From assembly GCA_029298735.1 (NCBI GenBank), contig JANSLP010000003.1, positions 1-64,000 of the forward strand: 64,000 nucleotides of DNA, read 5' to 3'. The stretch is from Ophiostoma sp. CBS 140.51. Lineage: Eukaryota; Ascomycota; Sordariomycetes; Ophiostomatales; Ophiostomataceae. Position numbers and translations under genes: made by a program. The first letter of the stretch is position 1. The number at the start of each line of letters is the position of its first letter. Positions 1-11,330 of this stretch are shown piece after piece. The notes beneath the pieces are model-generated. The model was not told the origin of the DNA. It saw nothing but the letters and a program-made list of their open reading frames with translations, and searched no databases.

Positions 1-2
1 CG

Positions 3-74
3 GCCAAGCCTGTGGCGGTTGTGACCAAGGTGGACCTCCTGACATGGATGATGAAGGAGTTGAAGAGCGAGTAG
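3..74 (+). CDS. C-terminal end of a CBS-domain protein, probably cystathionine beta-synthase (partial)
   Basis: The first bases encode 23 residues in frame 3, ending at TAG 72-74. The tail contains VVTKVDLLTWMMKE, which has the shape of the last strand and helix of a CBS domain (a VTxxDLL pattern followed by an amphipathic helix). In fungal cystathionine beta-synthase, the PLP enzyme joining homocysteine and serine, the protein ends close to such a motif, so CYS4 is the best guess. Other proteins ending in a CBS domain are possible. The gene starts left of the window and points toward the Zn2Cys6 gene at 11331-13767. Confidence 0.5.
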   Translation, partial: AKPVAVVTKVDLLTWMMKELKSE

Positions 75-2810
75 ACAAGAGGAGCGGCAGACAAAAAAAA
101 AAGAGCTCAGAGCTATCAACGGACAGACAGACTCCGTCCAAATTCGCCTTAGATCGACAGGAAAGCTTCAACTAGTCCAATTGCAGGTTGCAGTCTGCCC
201 ATTTGTCGAGCGCTCAATGTGAATTTTGCCTTCCTCCTAGCGAGATCAAAGAGGAGACGGTGACGTAGGCTACGCAAAGCGCCAGAGGGCTACTAGTTGT
301 CTGGCTAAAAAAATCATCACAAGGTGGAAATTCGAAATTCGATCACAGTTGAATTGGCAATATGACCAGAGCAAAAGGGTGCCAGAGGGGCCTATGAGGA
401 ACCGGCGGGGGCAAGTGCAATCGATGGAAAGACAGATGCAAGAGTCCAGAGGAATTGGCGAATATTGATTCGAAAAAGACTACCTAATGATGTCTTCTTT
501 CTTTTGATTTTCTTTTCCTTTTTCTCTCCTCCAGTCAAACGAGCTCAAATTGCATCTTTTCATACCTCTCAAAGCCCGGAGCTTGCAGCTCAGATGCTGG
601 GCAGTATTGGCGGTACTTTTTCCACCTCCAATTCAGGTCCTCGAATTCCAAAGCAATAGACAAACTCAAAGAAAAATAGGCTCGAAAAGACAATGCAGTG
701 AAATCCCCCCACCCGCTATTGATTTGTATCTCCCTCTAAACGATGCAAAGCGCAAGTCGTTTCGGGGGCAGCTACTCCATACGCGTAATTCCTCGACGTG
801 TGCCTGTTTTGTCGAGTCTGTTCGCGTCGTTCTCGTCACGTCTTCGGCCTATGTCTTTTTTCCTCTCTTTTTTTTCACCTTCCTTTTCTCGAAGAGACAC
901 GTCAGCATCCGTCAACTACCGGACACAGCGAGATGCTAAGTCCGTGTCTACGCATTTTCTTGTGTACTTGTGTATTTTCTTTTTCTGTCATGTTCACCGC
1001 TGCTCCTAGTTTCATCTCTTTTTCCTGACCTGGCGTTCCCTACCCACCATCCTCCACTTACACGAGGGTGTAGTCGCATGAAAATCCTGTGCCCATTATT
1101 GGTCCACAGGGCTGTTTTCCTCCAAGGCCGGCTGTCGCTTCAGCGTTGCATTCGAGCTTTTTTCCTGTCATCGTTTCTATTTTGTGCTCTTCTGGTGTAG
1201 CACAAAAAGCAAGGGAGAGGGGGGGAGAAAAGACAACTACTAAAGCGGCTGAAGCAGTCGAAACGAGGGGTCAACACAAGTTGCAGAAAACAGCAGGAAA
1301 AGACGAAATAAGAAGACTGAGATAGACGAAAAGAAGCACATTGATTTTCTGTTGTATTCCGCACTTCCTCGCGGTGTGGTACAACCTCTTTCTTTTCTCC
1401 AAACCAGCCTGTTCTTGTGTCCTAGCCCTTACGCTCCCACCATCTCCTGGCCTAGCCACTGATCACAGACCTCCGCACAGCCCTCTTCTCGTCCGTTGGC
1501 CGGCCCGGTCGACGGACAGTTGCATCTCGGCAGAACCGCGATGTGCTCCGTGCTCAGTATTGTTCTCGCGTGTTCCTATTGTTCACCGTCTTTTGTTGAC
1601 ACATATGTGCTGGATCGAGTAATTCGTAAAAGAAAAGTAGAAGAAATCAAAATTAATACGGCGGTGGCCCCTTCAAGTTTGCTTTGATTTCCTCCCACAG
1701 TTCGTCGTCAATGTTCAGATTTGACGATGATGCATGTTCGTAAGATATCGAGGTGCTAGCTTCACACCCCAAGCCGTATCGTCTTTCGAGTAGCTTCCTC
1801 TCATGCCTCCTGCTTCATGCTTCCTACGCTATCCCTCCCCTGCCCTCCTTCTGCACTCGGCCCATCTTCCGCGTAGAAGCTAAGCAAACGGGCGGCGGCC
1901 AGGCGACCTCCGCGATAGTGCAGCTTTTCAGCAGCTTCACAGCGCAGCGAGTGCTGTGAACGTGACGACACACTGATGGGGGGAGGGAGGAGCAGAAGCT
2001 GTGGAAGGGGTACGCGGAGGGCTGAGCATATCGCGCTAACATGCAGTAGTCTACTCCGTCCGGACTTCAAGCTCAAGTGGCTGGCCCATTTTGGCGCTAC
2101 CGGATCTCCCGCCGTCGTTTTCTTACTGCAGCTTTTCTTTTCTTCCTGTTCTTTGTTGGGCACTGTCTTTTTGGCGCCAGTTCTTCTTCCTCCGAGGAGG
2201 GGAGACAGGAAAGGCCAAAATCAAAAGTGCGCTGCCAGAGAAGGTGAAGAAGGGGGCACCTCGGGGATTTTCGAGGCAAGGTGAGCCTGGAGGTGAGAGG
2301 ACGTTGAGAATAAGGTGTAAGAGGGTGGAGATATCTTTTGTGGGGCGTGCAACGGTGCCTCGTACAAAAAGAGGGAAAATTGGCTGCCGAGAAACAGGAA
2401 AAGAGGAAAAACTGCAACGACATCCCAAGAAATAAGAAACGACGTAACGTGCATTGGCGCGAAAGGACAAAAAGGACAAAAGAGACAAGAGGAGCTGAAA
2501 GGCAAGCAAGGCAAGCAAGGCAAGGTAGCAAAAAAGGAGCGGGCAGACGCGCGTGAAATGAAGGATGCTACGTGAAAGGACGAAAAGAAAGAAAATATCA
2601 AATGGAGGGAAACTGAAAAGCGCCAGAAAGCAAGGATGATCCATGTTGTGCAACCTCAAGTTCAACAGACAAGCTCGACAAGCACGGCCAGCGCTGCACT
2701 GATCCGGCCCAATGACAGCAGACTGGCAAAAGGAAGAGGAGAGTGCATTCGCATATGCAAGGCCGGCGACAAAACGAGGAGTTTTGTTTCCTTTCCTTTT
2801 CTAAAAGATC

Positions 2811-2838
2811 TTTATTTTATTTTATTTTATTTTATTTT
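2811..2838 (+). repeat. TTTAT pentanucleotide microsatellite
   Basis: More than five tandem copies of TTTAT in a T-rich stretch of the long intergenic region. It is a simple repeat with no evident gene nearby. Confidence 0.9.
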
Positions 2839-4722
2839 GATTTCTCATTCATTTCTCCTATCAATGTCAACCTGCCGAGCCACCGTTGATGTGCCGTCTT
2901 GCCCGAAAAGTGCCCTGCAGTAGCTTCATGAAAGGCGCTCAAATTGACTTTACATCCCTTGCGTTTGCCCTCTTCGACCTGGCTTTTCTGGGCATCTAAA
3001 CCACTTGTAGATTCGAGTAAGAGAAGAAGGAGACCTCTACGGTTTCAAGCAGTTTTTATCCGTCTCGCTGATCTCCTTTAGTTTCTCTATGATTTACACT
3101 CTCCCTTGTATCGTCTTTCCACGTGTAGAAAGTGGATTCTCAATGGTCAGAAATAGGAAATCAAAACGATCGATGAAAGAAAACCGACGAGGTATGGGAT
3201 GAAAGAAAATAGATCCTCTCTGGGTAGTAGAGCGGCTCACAAAGAGAAGCACGGCGGTTAATGCGATTTGACATACGAAAATTAGCCGTCCAACCCCGTT
3301 CTGGCCTAGTCTGGGGGACCTCCCTTCTTTCTCTTCCGCTTCATCCCCCTCTTTTCACCTTTGCTCATATTCCATCTCTCTTAATCTTCCTGATTTGGGC
3401 CTAGGACGACGAGAGTTGGGGGGTTTCTGAATGCAAATCCAGTGTGGATTTTATGGTCTTGACGGCATCTCCATGGCCCCCATCACCCCTTTTTCGTTTG
3501 ATTCTCGCGTTCTGACCAAACAGATGATGGCATTTGTTTTCTTTCCTTTTCCTCCTATTTGTCCTCTTTTCACGTCTGTTGAAAAAAAAAAAAGAATATC
3601 CCTTGCCTATGATCGTCTGCTAGTCATTAGCTTGCCCGTTGAAGATTGAAGCAACAGACGTCCCCTCCCCACCATCTCACAGAAAAAGCAAACGTCGTGT
3701 TTATGTTCCTCCATTTTATTTCTCCTTTTTTCTCCTTCACCTTATTTTATTTCCCACCAACATGCATAGATCGCCCTTCCTTTTCCCTTCTTCCCCTTCT
3801 TCCCCTTCTTCTTCATACTTTCCCTGGCGAAAAGGTTGCAACCATGATTACCCACGACCACGAGGGAAGGCGTATTTTGTGGTGCAGTATGTTAGACACA
3901 GCTGGTCCCCATCCCTTTTCCCTTCGCCTTCACCTTCCTCCCCTTCCTCACGCACCCCATGCGATTTCCTGTTGGTTCTTGGTTTGCCATGATCTCGTGC
4001 AAAGATGCAGCAACGTGGACTGGGCATACTCCGTATTCCTTGAACGCTAGCTTTCCGCGCTGATCCCCTCCTCTTTTGACACATAATTCTCGCTTCACGA
4101 ATAACGAACTCTGTGTCGCGGGGAGGGGGGGGGGTTGGGTGGAAGGATGGACGACCTGTCATCCGAAATCGTCTCGATATCACCATACCTTGATGGAATC
4201 CATCACCGCCGCCATCATCGCCCAACAGGAAAATTCAAAATAAGAAAGTACTGTTCAACATCGCCTATGTACAGCTTTTTTTCTCTTTCTTTCGTTTCTT
4301 GAATCAAGGGATATAATTTTGCATCTTACATAAGTTGAAGCTATCAAGCAACAGACAGGATGGATAAAAAACTTCAACTGCCACACGGACCGTTCAAAAT
4401 CTGACAAGACTGTCACGTAGTAAAGATAGTCACAACTGGCAGACTACGGAGTACAAAAGGACCTCATCCCCTGGATTGTCACAACCACAAATAGCAACAG
4501 CCACAACGGAAAAACTGAAGTTGCGTTGCACATGTAAGTCGCCAGGAAGGCCTACGCTATCTAGACAAACGCGGTCACATAACGTGACAGACACCGCCAA
4601 CAGAAGCATCAAGGCACGAAATAATTGTGAGTGGTCCCTACCATTGTTACATGTTCTGTACGCACAGAAATAGCAGATACAATTGCGGTTTATGAAAAGA
4701 ACGGTTCCAGGCAACCAGGAAT

Positions 4723-5138
4723 CATCAAACCACCAACAGGAGAACGTGGTCAAGATAAAAACTGCATTGCGGGACCTGGACGGTCTATCTACCGTTCATC
4801 AAACGGCTTTCTGTGGCAATTTTATACGGTTTCTGGTTCCTTTTCATAAAACTTTTGATGAATTTTTAATGCCGTTTGATAGATTTCGATGTTGTTGGTA
4901 GTTTTGATGGATATTAAATAAATAAAGCAACTAACATCAAAATTAATGGGAAACAAGGCCAAATATGTATAAAATCAACAACGCAAAAGAGGCAGCCCAC
5001 ATCTGCTCCGTCGAATATCCATCTAACCAATGTAGACCATCAACGCGGTCCAGGTTCGTAAGAAAACATCTAACGATGATCATCTACCGGACCTAAACAA
5101 ACAAGATGCCCGGTTCGGACAATTATCCCGTCATCAAA
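4723..5138. repeat. cluster of CATCAAA / TTTGATG heptamers
   Basis: The heptamer CATCAAA occurs at 4723-4729, 4797-4803, 4935-4941 and 5132-5138, and its complement TTTGATG at 4854-4860 and 4903-4909. A longer inverted pair, ATCAAACGG at 4798-4806 and CCGTTTGAT at 4872-4880, lies inside the cluster. The first of these is also part of a 5-bp inverted repeat, CCGTT-N5-AACGG (4792-4806). The region is AT-rich and has no gene. A binding-site cluster or remnants of a degenerate repeat are both possible. Confidence 0.5.
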
Positions 5139-7430
5139 ACGACATCATCCTCATCGAAAAAGTACTGCTTAGCTTTGGATGAGACTAATAAAGTAAACGA
5201 GAGTGGGGGCCGACTCCCCTATGTACTGCCAGTAGCTTCACGAGTTCCATCGTACAGAGGAGAAGATGCGATGTTCCCCCACGAACGCTGAGCAGTAGAC
5301 GCGTGCTGAGATGCGTGCTGAGTAGTGCCACCAATGAGCTACCTGTGAACGTACCTCTCTCAGCCTGCGCAGTCGCTCCAAAGTGTCGTCATATATCGAA
5401 CAGTCTTGTGGCCGCCTTTGCTTGATGCCTAATATTGCAGGCTCGCCGGCTGTCTCGGCGGTGCCTGCATTTCCCCTATTTTGGTGATGTACTGACCTTG
5501 GTACAGTGACTTACACTAAACTTTTCGTCAAGATGTACACATACATTTAGGTGAACGTGGCTATGCATCGGTATCTAAATCGTAAGTTGTCTGATAGCTC
5601 AAGGTCGTTCCTATTATTAGACTAGCTTTTCCTGGCTTTGTCATAATTGTATTTTGGTCCGTTATTTAGGAGATGCAAGCGCATCTCATGATGCCATTGT
5701 TTTGAACAGATCTCGTTTTTATCTTTAGCCACATCGACGACTGGCGGATAGCTCCGACAAAACTGCTGACAACGAGAGCTAAGCGAGCTTGTGAAGCTCT
5801 TTTGCCCATTCTCAGCGCCCACCTCCCTCCTCTTTCCTGAAATCAGCAAGATAAAATCGAGTGCGCCCTCCGGTCCGGCCTTCGGGGCGCGGGGCTGGCA
5901 CCGGTTTTGATTTTGGAGGCAAAAAGATGATGAGGAGGGGCTAGACCCTCTAAAGGGGAAAGTGGGAAGGAGAAAAGGTGAGAGCTAAGGTGAAGGAGGG
6001 GAGGGAGATGTGCAGCGCGTTCAAGGTTAGGCGTGCGGGCGTGTGTGGGTGTGTGCAGACGGTGTTAGTTTCCTGTCTGCTGATCTTCCCTTTTCACCTT
6101 AGCCGGCCTAGCTTACCTTTTACCTCCCCCGCCATTTATCTATGCGGTAGCTAGGGCGGATAAGGGAAGCTCTCCAGTACGAGCTGCGGTCGAAGTGGCT
6201 ATCCTTATTTTTTTGCGAGAGCAAGGACTCGTTGCAGAGACAAAAGAAGGGGACATTGCGAGAAATACAAGGGCAAAGAGGGGAGCATCGAGTCAAGGGA
6301 TACGACGTCGGATAGCAGACAGGGGAAGACGGACAGCTGAAGAAGGAGATGAAAACAATAGACAGGGGACAGAAAAGAGGCGGGCAGCAACGGGAACAGG
6401 TGACTTTTTACGGGATGTCTCTCTATTTTCCAGATCAAGACAGAGACAGATGCATGCACATCCTGGTCGGTCATCGTCTCTTCTTTCAGCCCATTTTCTC
6501 TTTTAACACCCTCAGCTCTATTCTCCAGTTATCCCCTCCCGTTCTTCGGACGAGCAAGAGGGATCTCAAACGGCAAACATGGGCGTTCTTCGGGGCGTTC
6601 TCGCCCGTTTCGTCTAGCTCGAGCCCCCCCCCTCTATCAGCTCCTCTGTGTCGACCTGGTCTCCTCTTCGTCAGGACCCCCGTATTCTCTTTATTTTTCA
6701 TCTGGTCGCTCGTTTCCCCTGCCACCCTACGACACCCCCCTCCACGTCAGAATCAGGGATTTTATTTGCTTTTTCCTGCTCAATCAGTGCCTCATGTGGT
6801 GTTCAGCTAACCGCTTTGTTCTTCAACGGATTTTATTTTCTTCTTTTTTGCACCTTTCCCAGTCTCAGATGTGATCACAGGCAAATGGATTGAAATCGAC
6901 TGCCTTCCCGACCGTTTTTCTCTTGTCTCCCTGGTTTCTCGCCTTCTTTCTTGACCCCTTGTGGCTTTTCGGCATTTGCTTTTTGGTGGCGCCCTCCTCT
7001 TTTCTGTTTTGTTTTGTTCCCCCAAAAGTGAGTACGTAATACTGGCTGGGCGAGGTGGAAAATGCCACCTTAATGTCGTAGGGAGGCTGTTTATTCTCCT
7101 TTTTGGTGAGTCTTCCTTGCTCTGGTCCTAGATGTTGCCTGTCTAGGGAAACCTGTCTGTAACGAGAAGAGCATCTTGACTTGCAAGGATCCCTTCACTT
7201 GCTCGCTTGCAGTTTTGACTTGTTATTTACACACCCACACACGCTTTACTTCTCATCATTCTCTTTCATGCAGCTTGGCGCCTTGTCTGTCCTTCCTTCG
7301 TTTACTTTTCGGAACCCGGAGAGGTAGCCGAGAGGATGACGGATAACGACCGTTGCAAGCCTTCTTTTGTCTTCCCATCTTTCCTGCAAGCGATCAAGCA
7401 AGGAGCGGGCTGTCAGAACAGAAAATTTTC

Positions 7431-7449
7431 AAAAAAAAAAAAAAAAAAA
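7431..7449 (+). repeat. poly(A) run of 19
   Basis: Nineteen consecutive A residues followed by a purine-rich block. It is a homopolymer prone to length error and variation; no retroelement body was recognised next to it. Confidence 0.85.
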
Positions 7450-10400
7450 GGAGGAGGGCCTCGGGAGGATATTGGCCGAAGATGGGCTACGCTACCATAA
7501 CAAAACAGAAATAGAAACAGCAAGCGAGCAAGCGATCAATTCACAAGTGACTGTCGAGGAGAAAGGAGGAACAAAAAAGGGAAGACGGCCGCAGGGAGAC
7601 GGCAGGGCGGCAATTCAGAGTCCCAAAATAAACCTCTGTAGCAAAGACGTCGCGGCTGAGAGCCTCGAGACGCACACTGGCGCAAAAAAAAAAAAAGAGA
7701 CGGGAAGAATATATTGACGTGGGGAGATATAGGCAGGGAGAAGCACAAAAATAGGTCCGACGAACGAACGTCTAGACATACCAAAAGAGAAGCCGAGCGC
7801 CCAGATCCACTGGCACATATTATCACCAGATGCGTCGAAGATATTAAAAAATAAAGGAAACAAAGCTATGTCAAAATGGGAAAAGGTGTGCGCCATGTGG
7901 AGGATCGATGAAGGTCCTGTCGCTCTTTGATCTCCTTTTTCATCACATTCACTTATTCCATAGCCTTCTTTCCGTTCTTCCATGTGCCGAAAATGTGATG
8001 GGAGAATCAATAATCTGCAATTTACAACGGCCGCTTGCTCTGACCGCACGGCCAAAACACATCTAAAGGGCGATCATTCTCCATGCAGCCGTCCCCGTTC
8101 GGATGGTAGGCGCCTGACTCTGGCCGCATCTGATAGCTCTGCGTCACAAAACCGAGATCGTGAGCCAATTGAATCAAAAGTCCAAGGGAAGGAATAAAAA
8201 AAAGGAGGGCTGCACACACCAAATGCCGTAATCTAAATCCACTTTCCTTTTGACATTGATGATGCCTTTACGAGGTTATCGTTTTCCAAGACCGAGCCAG
8301 GGCAGTCTCTTCGAATATGAATCATATTAAATGCAGCATATTAGCTTGTGATATTGGAGACACTTTCTCAACGGTGTATATTGTCTTCGTTTATTCATCT
8401 TTGTTAAAAAGAAATACTGAAGTGGTCGTCGTAAATACTTTTTTTTTTTTGGAAATAGTTTTGAGATTATTTTTTGAAAATATGTCCTCGCTCAATAGTC
8501 CGTCCGTCTCGCACACACGTTGCCGCAAAACTCACAGTTAATCGTAAATAATCATTTATTGTCAAAATGTCCCGGGAGCGGGACGACGGCCGCTTCCATG
8601 GGCCTCTTTACGGCTCTCCGTCACTGGGATATTAAGAAACGGACTAGGAATAGATACAATTGAGCCTTGTCAATTTTCATATCATCTTTGAATCCTTCAT
8701 GAGATACAATGTCTATCTGCTAATGAGGACGCAAGCTGCATCTTTGTAAATTGTTTTGTGTTTTGTTTCTTTGATTTGGAAGGAAATGACATAGATACAA
8801 ACGTGTAGAGAAAACAGGACCCGAAAATAAAACACCCCGAAGAGAAACTAAATTGGCACACCATCTCATATATACTTCGGCCACACTCACCAGACGTCGT
8901 TTGGTTTTATATTTACTTTCTGTGTAACGATATCAGAGTACAGTACTATGTTTGTTCTCATGGCTCATCCTTACCCCCCAGTTGAATATCAACGATATTC
9001 GGATGCTTTTACGAAGAACGCCTGTGTGGTATGACCCGTCTCGGTAGGATTTGCAATTTTCCCGGACAAGCCCTGCTTTCATCATTGGCCTCGCAGTTGT
9101 TACCTTGTCCGCGAGTACGCATCTGTGTTCACCATCCTGCGCCCCTGTCGATGGTACCTCTACAATCCAAGATGTGTAGATAATTGATACAACGATTTCA
9201 CTAGGCAAACGAAATATCATGATCTAGACTTTGAGATTCAACTCTCGACGCGCTGGCCCTCATCACCTTCATGTGTTTTTAATATCGACTGTGCCGGTTT
9301 GGGGGCCGTCTTTATTTCTTGCCTTTCCCTCTTCCCGTGTCGTCTTTTCCCATCCCCTCTACCCTTGTCCTTTTGTTATGAAAAGCGACGCATGGTGAAA
9401 AGAAATGTGATGATATTGAGTGCAAAAAGAAAAAGAAAAAAACAAGCAGTGTAGAAAGGCGACAGTAGTAAATAAGATGCCGGCAACAATGTGCCTATGC
9501 GCACATCCTCATTGATCATCGAGAGATGTGACATCCCAAGAGATATCCTACATGAACAAAAACACATGGCAAGGACCGGGGATCAGATCAGGTCCCTTGG
9601 AAGCCCTGCGTTTAAAATTTGATACGAGATACCCTTATGCCCTATGCCCTACGTGCTCTGTCTTGGTTATTATAGCTCTTATGACTCTGCCGACCTGGAA
9701 TTCTGGCTATGAAGAGAGTGATCTGTATCCTACCGCCCATCGACTCTCAATACTTGAGAACTTCCCCACCCCGGAAAACTCCACCACATCTTGAGCAAAG
9801 GGACGCGGGCCGGATCCTAGAAGAAGGGCACTCGGGAAGGCGTTCTTTTCTAACGCGATTAAAGTGTTAAACGAGGAGCAAAGTAAAGGAAGGACAGCAA
9901 TCCTGGTTGTATTTATTTTATGTGATGATTACGTCGTTATGACGGTCGGTATCAACATCACCGACCCCGACATGCATCCTCTCTTCATCGGTTGTCCGGT
10001 GTTCACTCACCGCACCCCCTACCTGCATCGACTTTATATCATGTACTTGGTAACGGCTATCACAAAACAAGCTACACCTCCTCTTCATCTGATCTTCTTT
10101 CTATGCAATTTGTTTCGGCGGACAGCCGGGAATTGGGGTCCAAAATTACAGCAGACAGCTGCATACCTCCTATTTCATTCATATTGCTCTTCTCTGTCTT
10201 GTGACTTACAACGACATTTGACGATGAACTGATGCCTGGTGCTAAGAACATAATAAAGCTTCGACGCGGCACTTGAAGATGCTAGAAGCCATTTACTAAA
10301 ATCATCGGCGACGAAACTGGCCGACCAATACGTACGCCAAAGCAAGGCATATACCCGGGAAACATCTTGCCGATGGATATCGATTAAGGGTTGTTGCTTC

Positions 10401-11330
10401 GTTATCTAATTGTCTTGGACTCAAGGAGCAGGCATTTCACGTGGCTAATATTAAAGCACATATTTTTAATAATAAACTTTTGATTTTTCTGCTTTTCGCA
10501 CATTCCTACTTGTCGTTTACTCCATCCCTCCTTATGCGTTGACAGAACATCTAGGTCCTACTCCCTGGCAGTATGTTTGATGTGTGCGTACATCCTAATT
10601 GATTGCTAGGGAAATGGGACAGGATGGTTGTGAGAGAGGGAGAAACGACAGTCCGTTTTCGTTTTCGAAGAAACAGTCGCAATAAAAAAAGTCAATGAAA
10701 CAAAATCATACCAAAACAAATACCACAGAGAATAGATAGTTGCACAGCGCATGATCAGACCTGAGATGAAACAAAAAACACCACCCGATAAAAAGAGCAA
10801 GAGAAAAGAAAAAACAACAACAAAAAAATACTCCATATGATATCAAGTAGACAGTATTAGGAAAAGGGTGTGAAAAGAAGAAGAAAAAAGAAGTGAAAAG
10901 TAAGGAGAATCCAAAAATAAAAATCCATCTGCCGCTTGAGCCAGAAAAAAGTAACCCTGAAACCAAAATAGTATATAAAAAAGGTCCGTCCAAAGAAGTG
11001 AAGATTATCAAAAAGCAAGGAGGAGGCCGAAAATAGAAAAACAAGAGAAGAAGACAAAAGAAAATAAAAAAACAAAGACATCGACCCGGATATGATTTTA
11101 TTTTTGTATTTTTGAGTGCAACCACTCAAACGCAAGGGCCTCGCACTAGCTGACCGCCTGTAGACGCGAAACGAGGACTGAGAGGCAGCCCCAAACGGTC
11201 GAAAGAAACGTTGTACACAACGAGACGCGCGCAAAGCAACTTTTTATCGGGGAGGTTTGATCAAATAGACGCTGTGCGAAAAAGCGCAAGAGCGTAACAG
11301 CCATCAACAACGGCCTGGAGGTGGCGGCTG

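Larger units (their letters stand above)
75..11330. other. 11.3 kb stretch without a recognisable gene
   Basis: No open frame here looks like a protein I recognise; the longest (up to 180 codons) translate pyrimidine or purine tracts. Composition is patchy. C/T-rich blocks on the + strand lie at about 480-1030, 3300-3830 and 6460-7310. Purine-rich blocks, which are C/T-rich on the - strand, lie at about 2200-2650, 7420-7770 and 10600-11090. AT-rich blocks lie at about 4230-5080 and 8220-8960. Such pyrimidine tracts usually mark fungal promoters and 5' leaders, so non-coding or short-exon transcription units may be present. The flanking genes converge on this region, so neither needs a promoter in it. 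Confidence 0.7.

Noticed and set aside
7431..7449. Poly(A) run as the tail of a retroposed element
   Set aside because: No element body, target-site duplication or internal promoter could be seen beside it; it is better described as a simple homopolymer.
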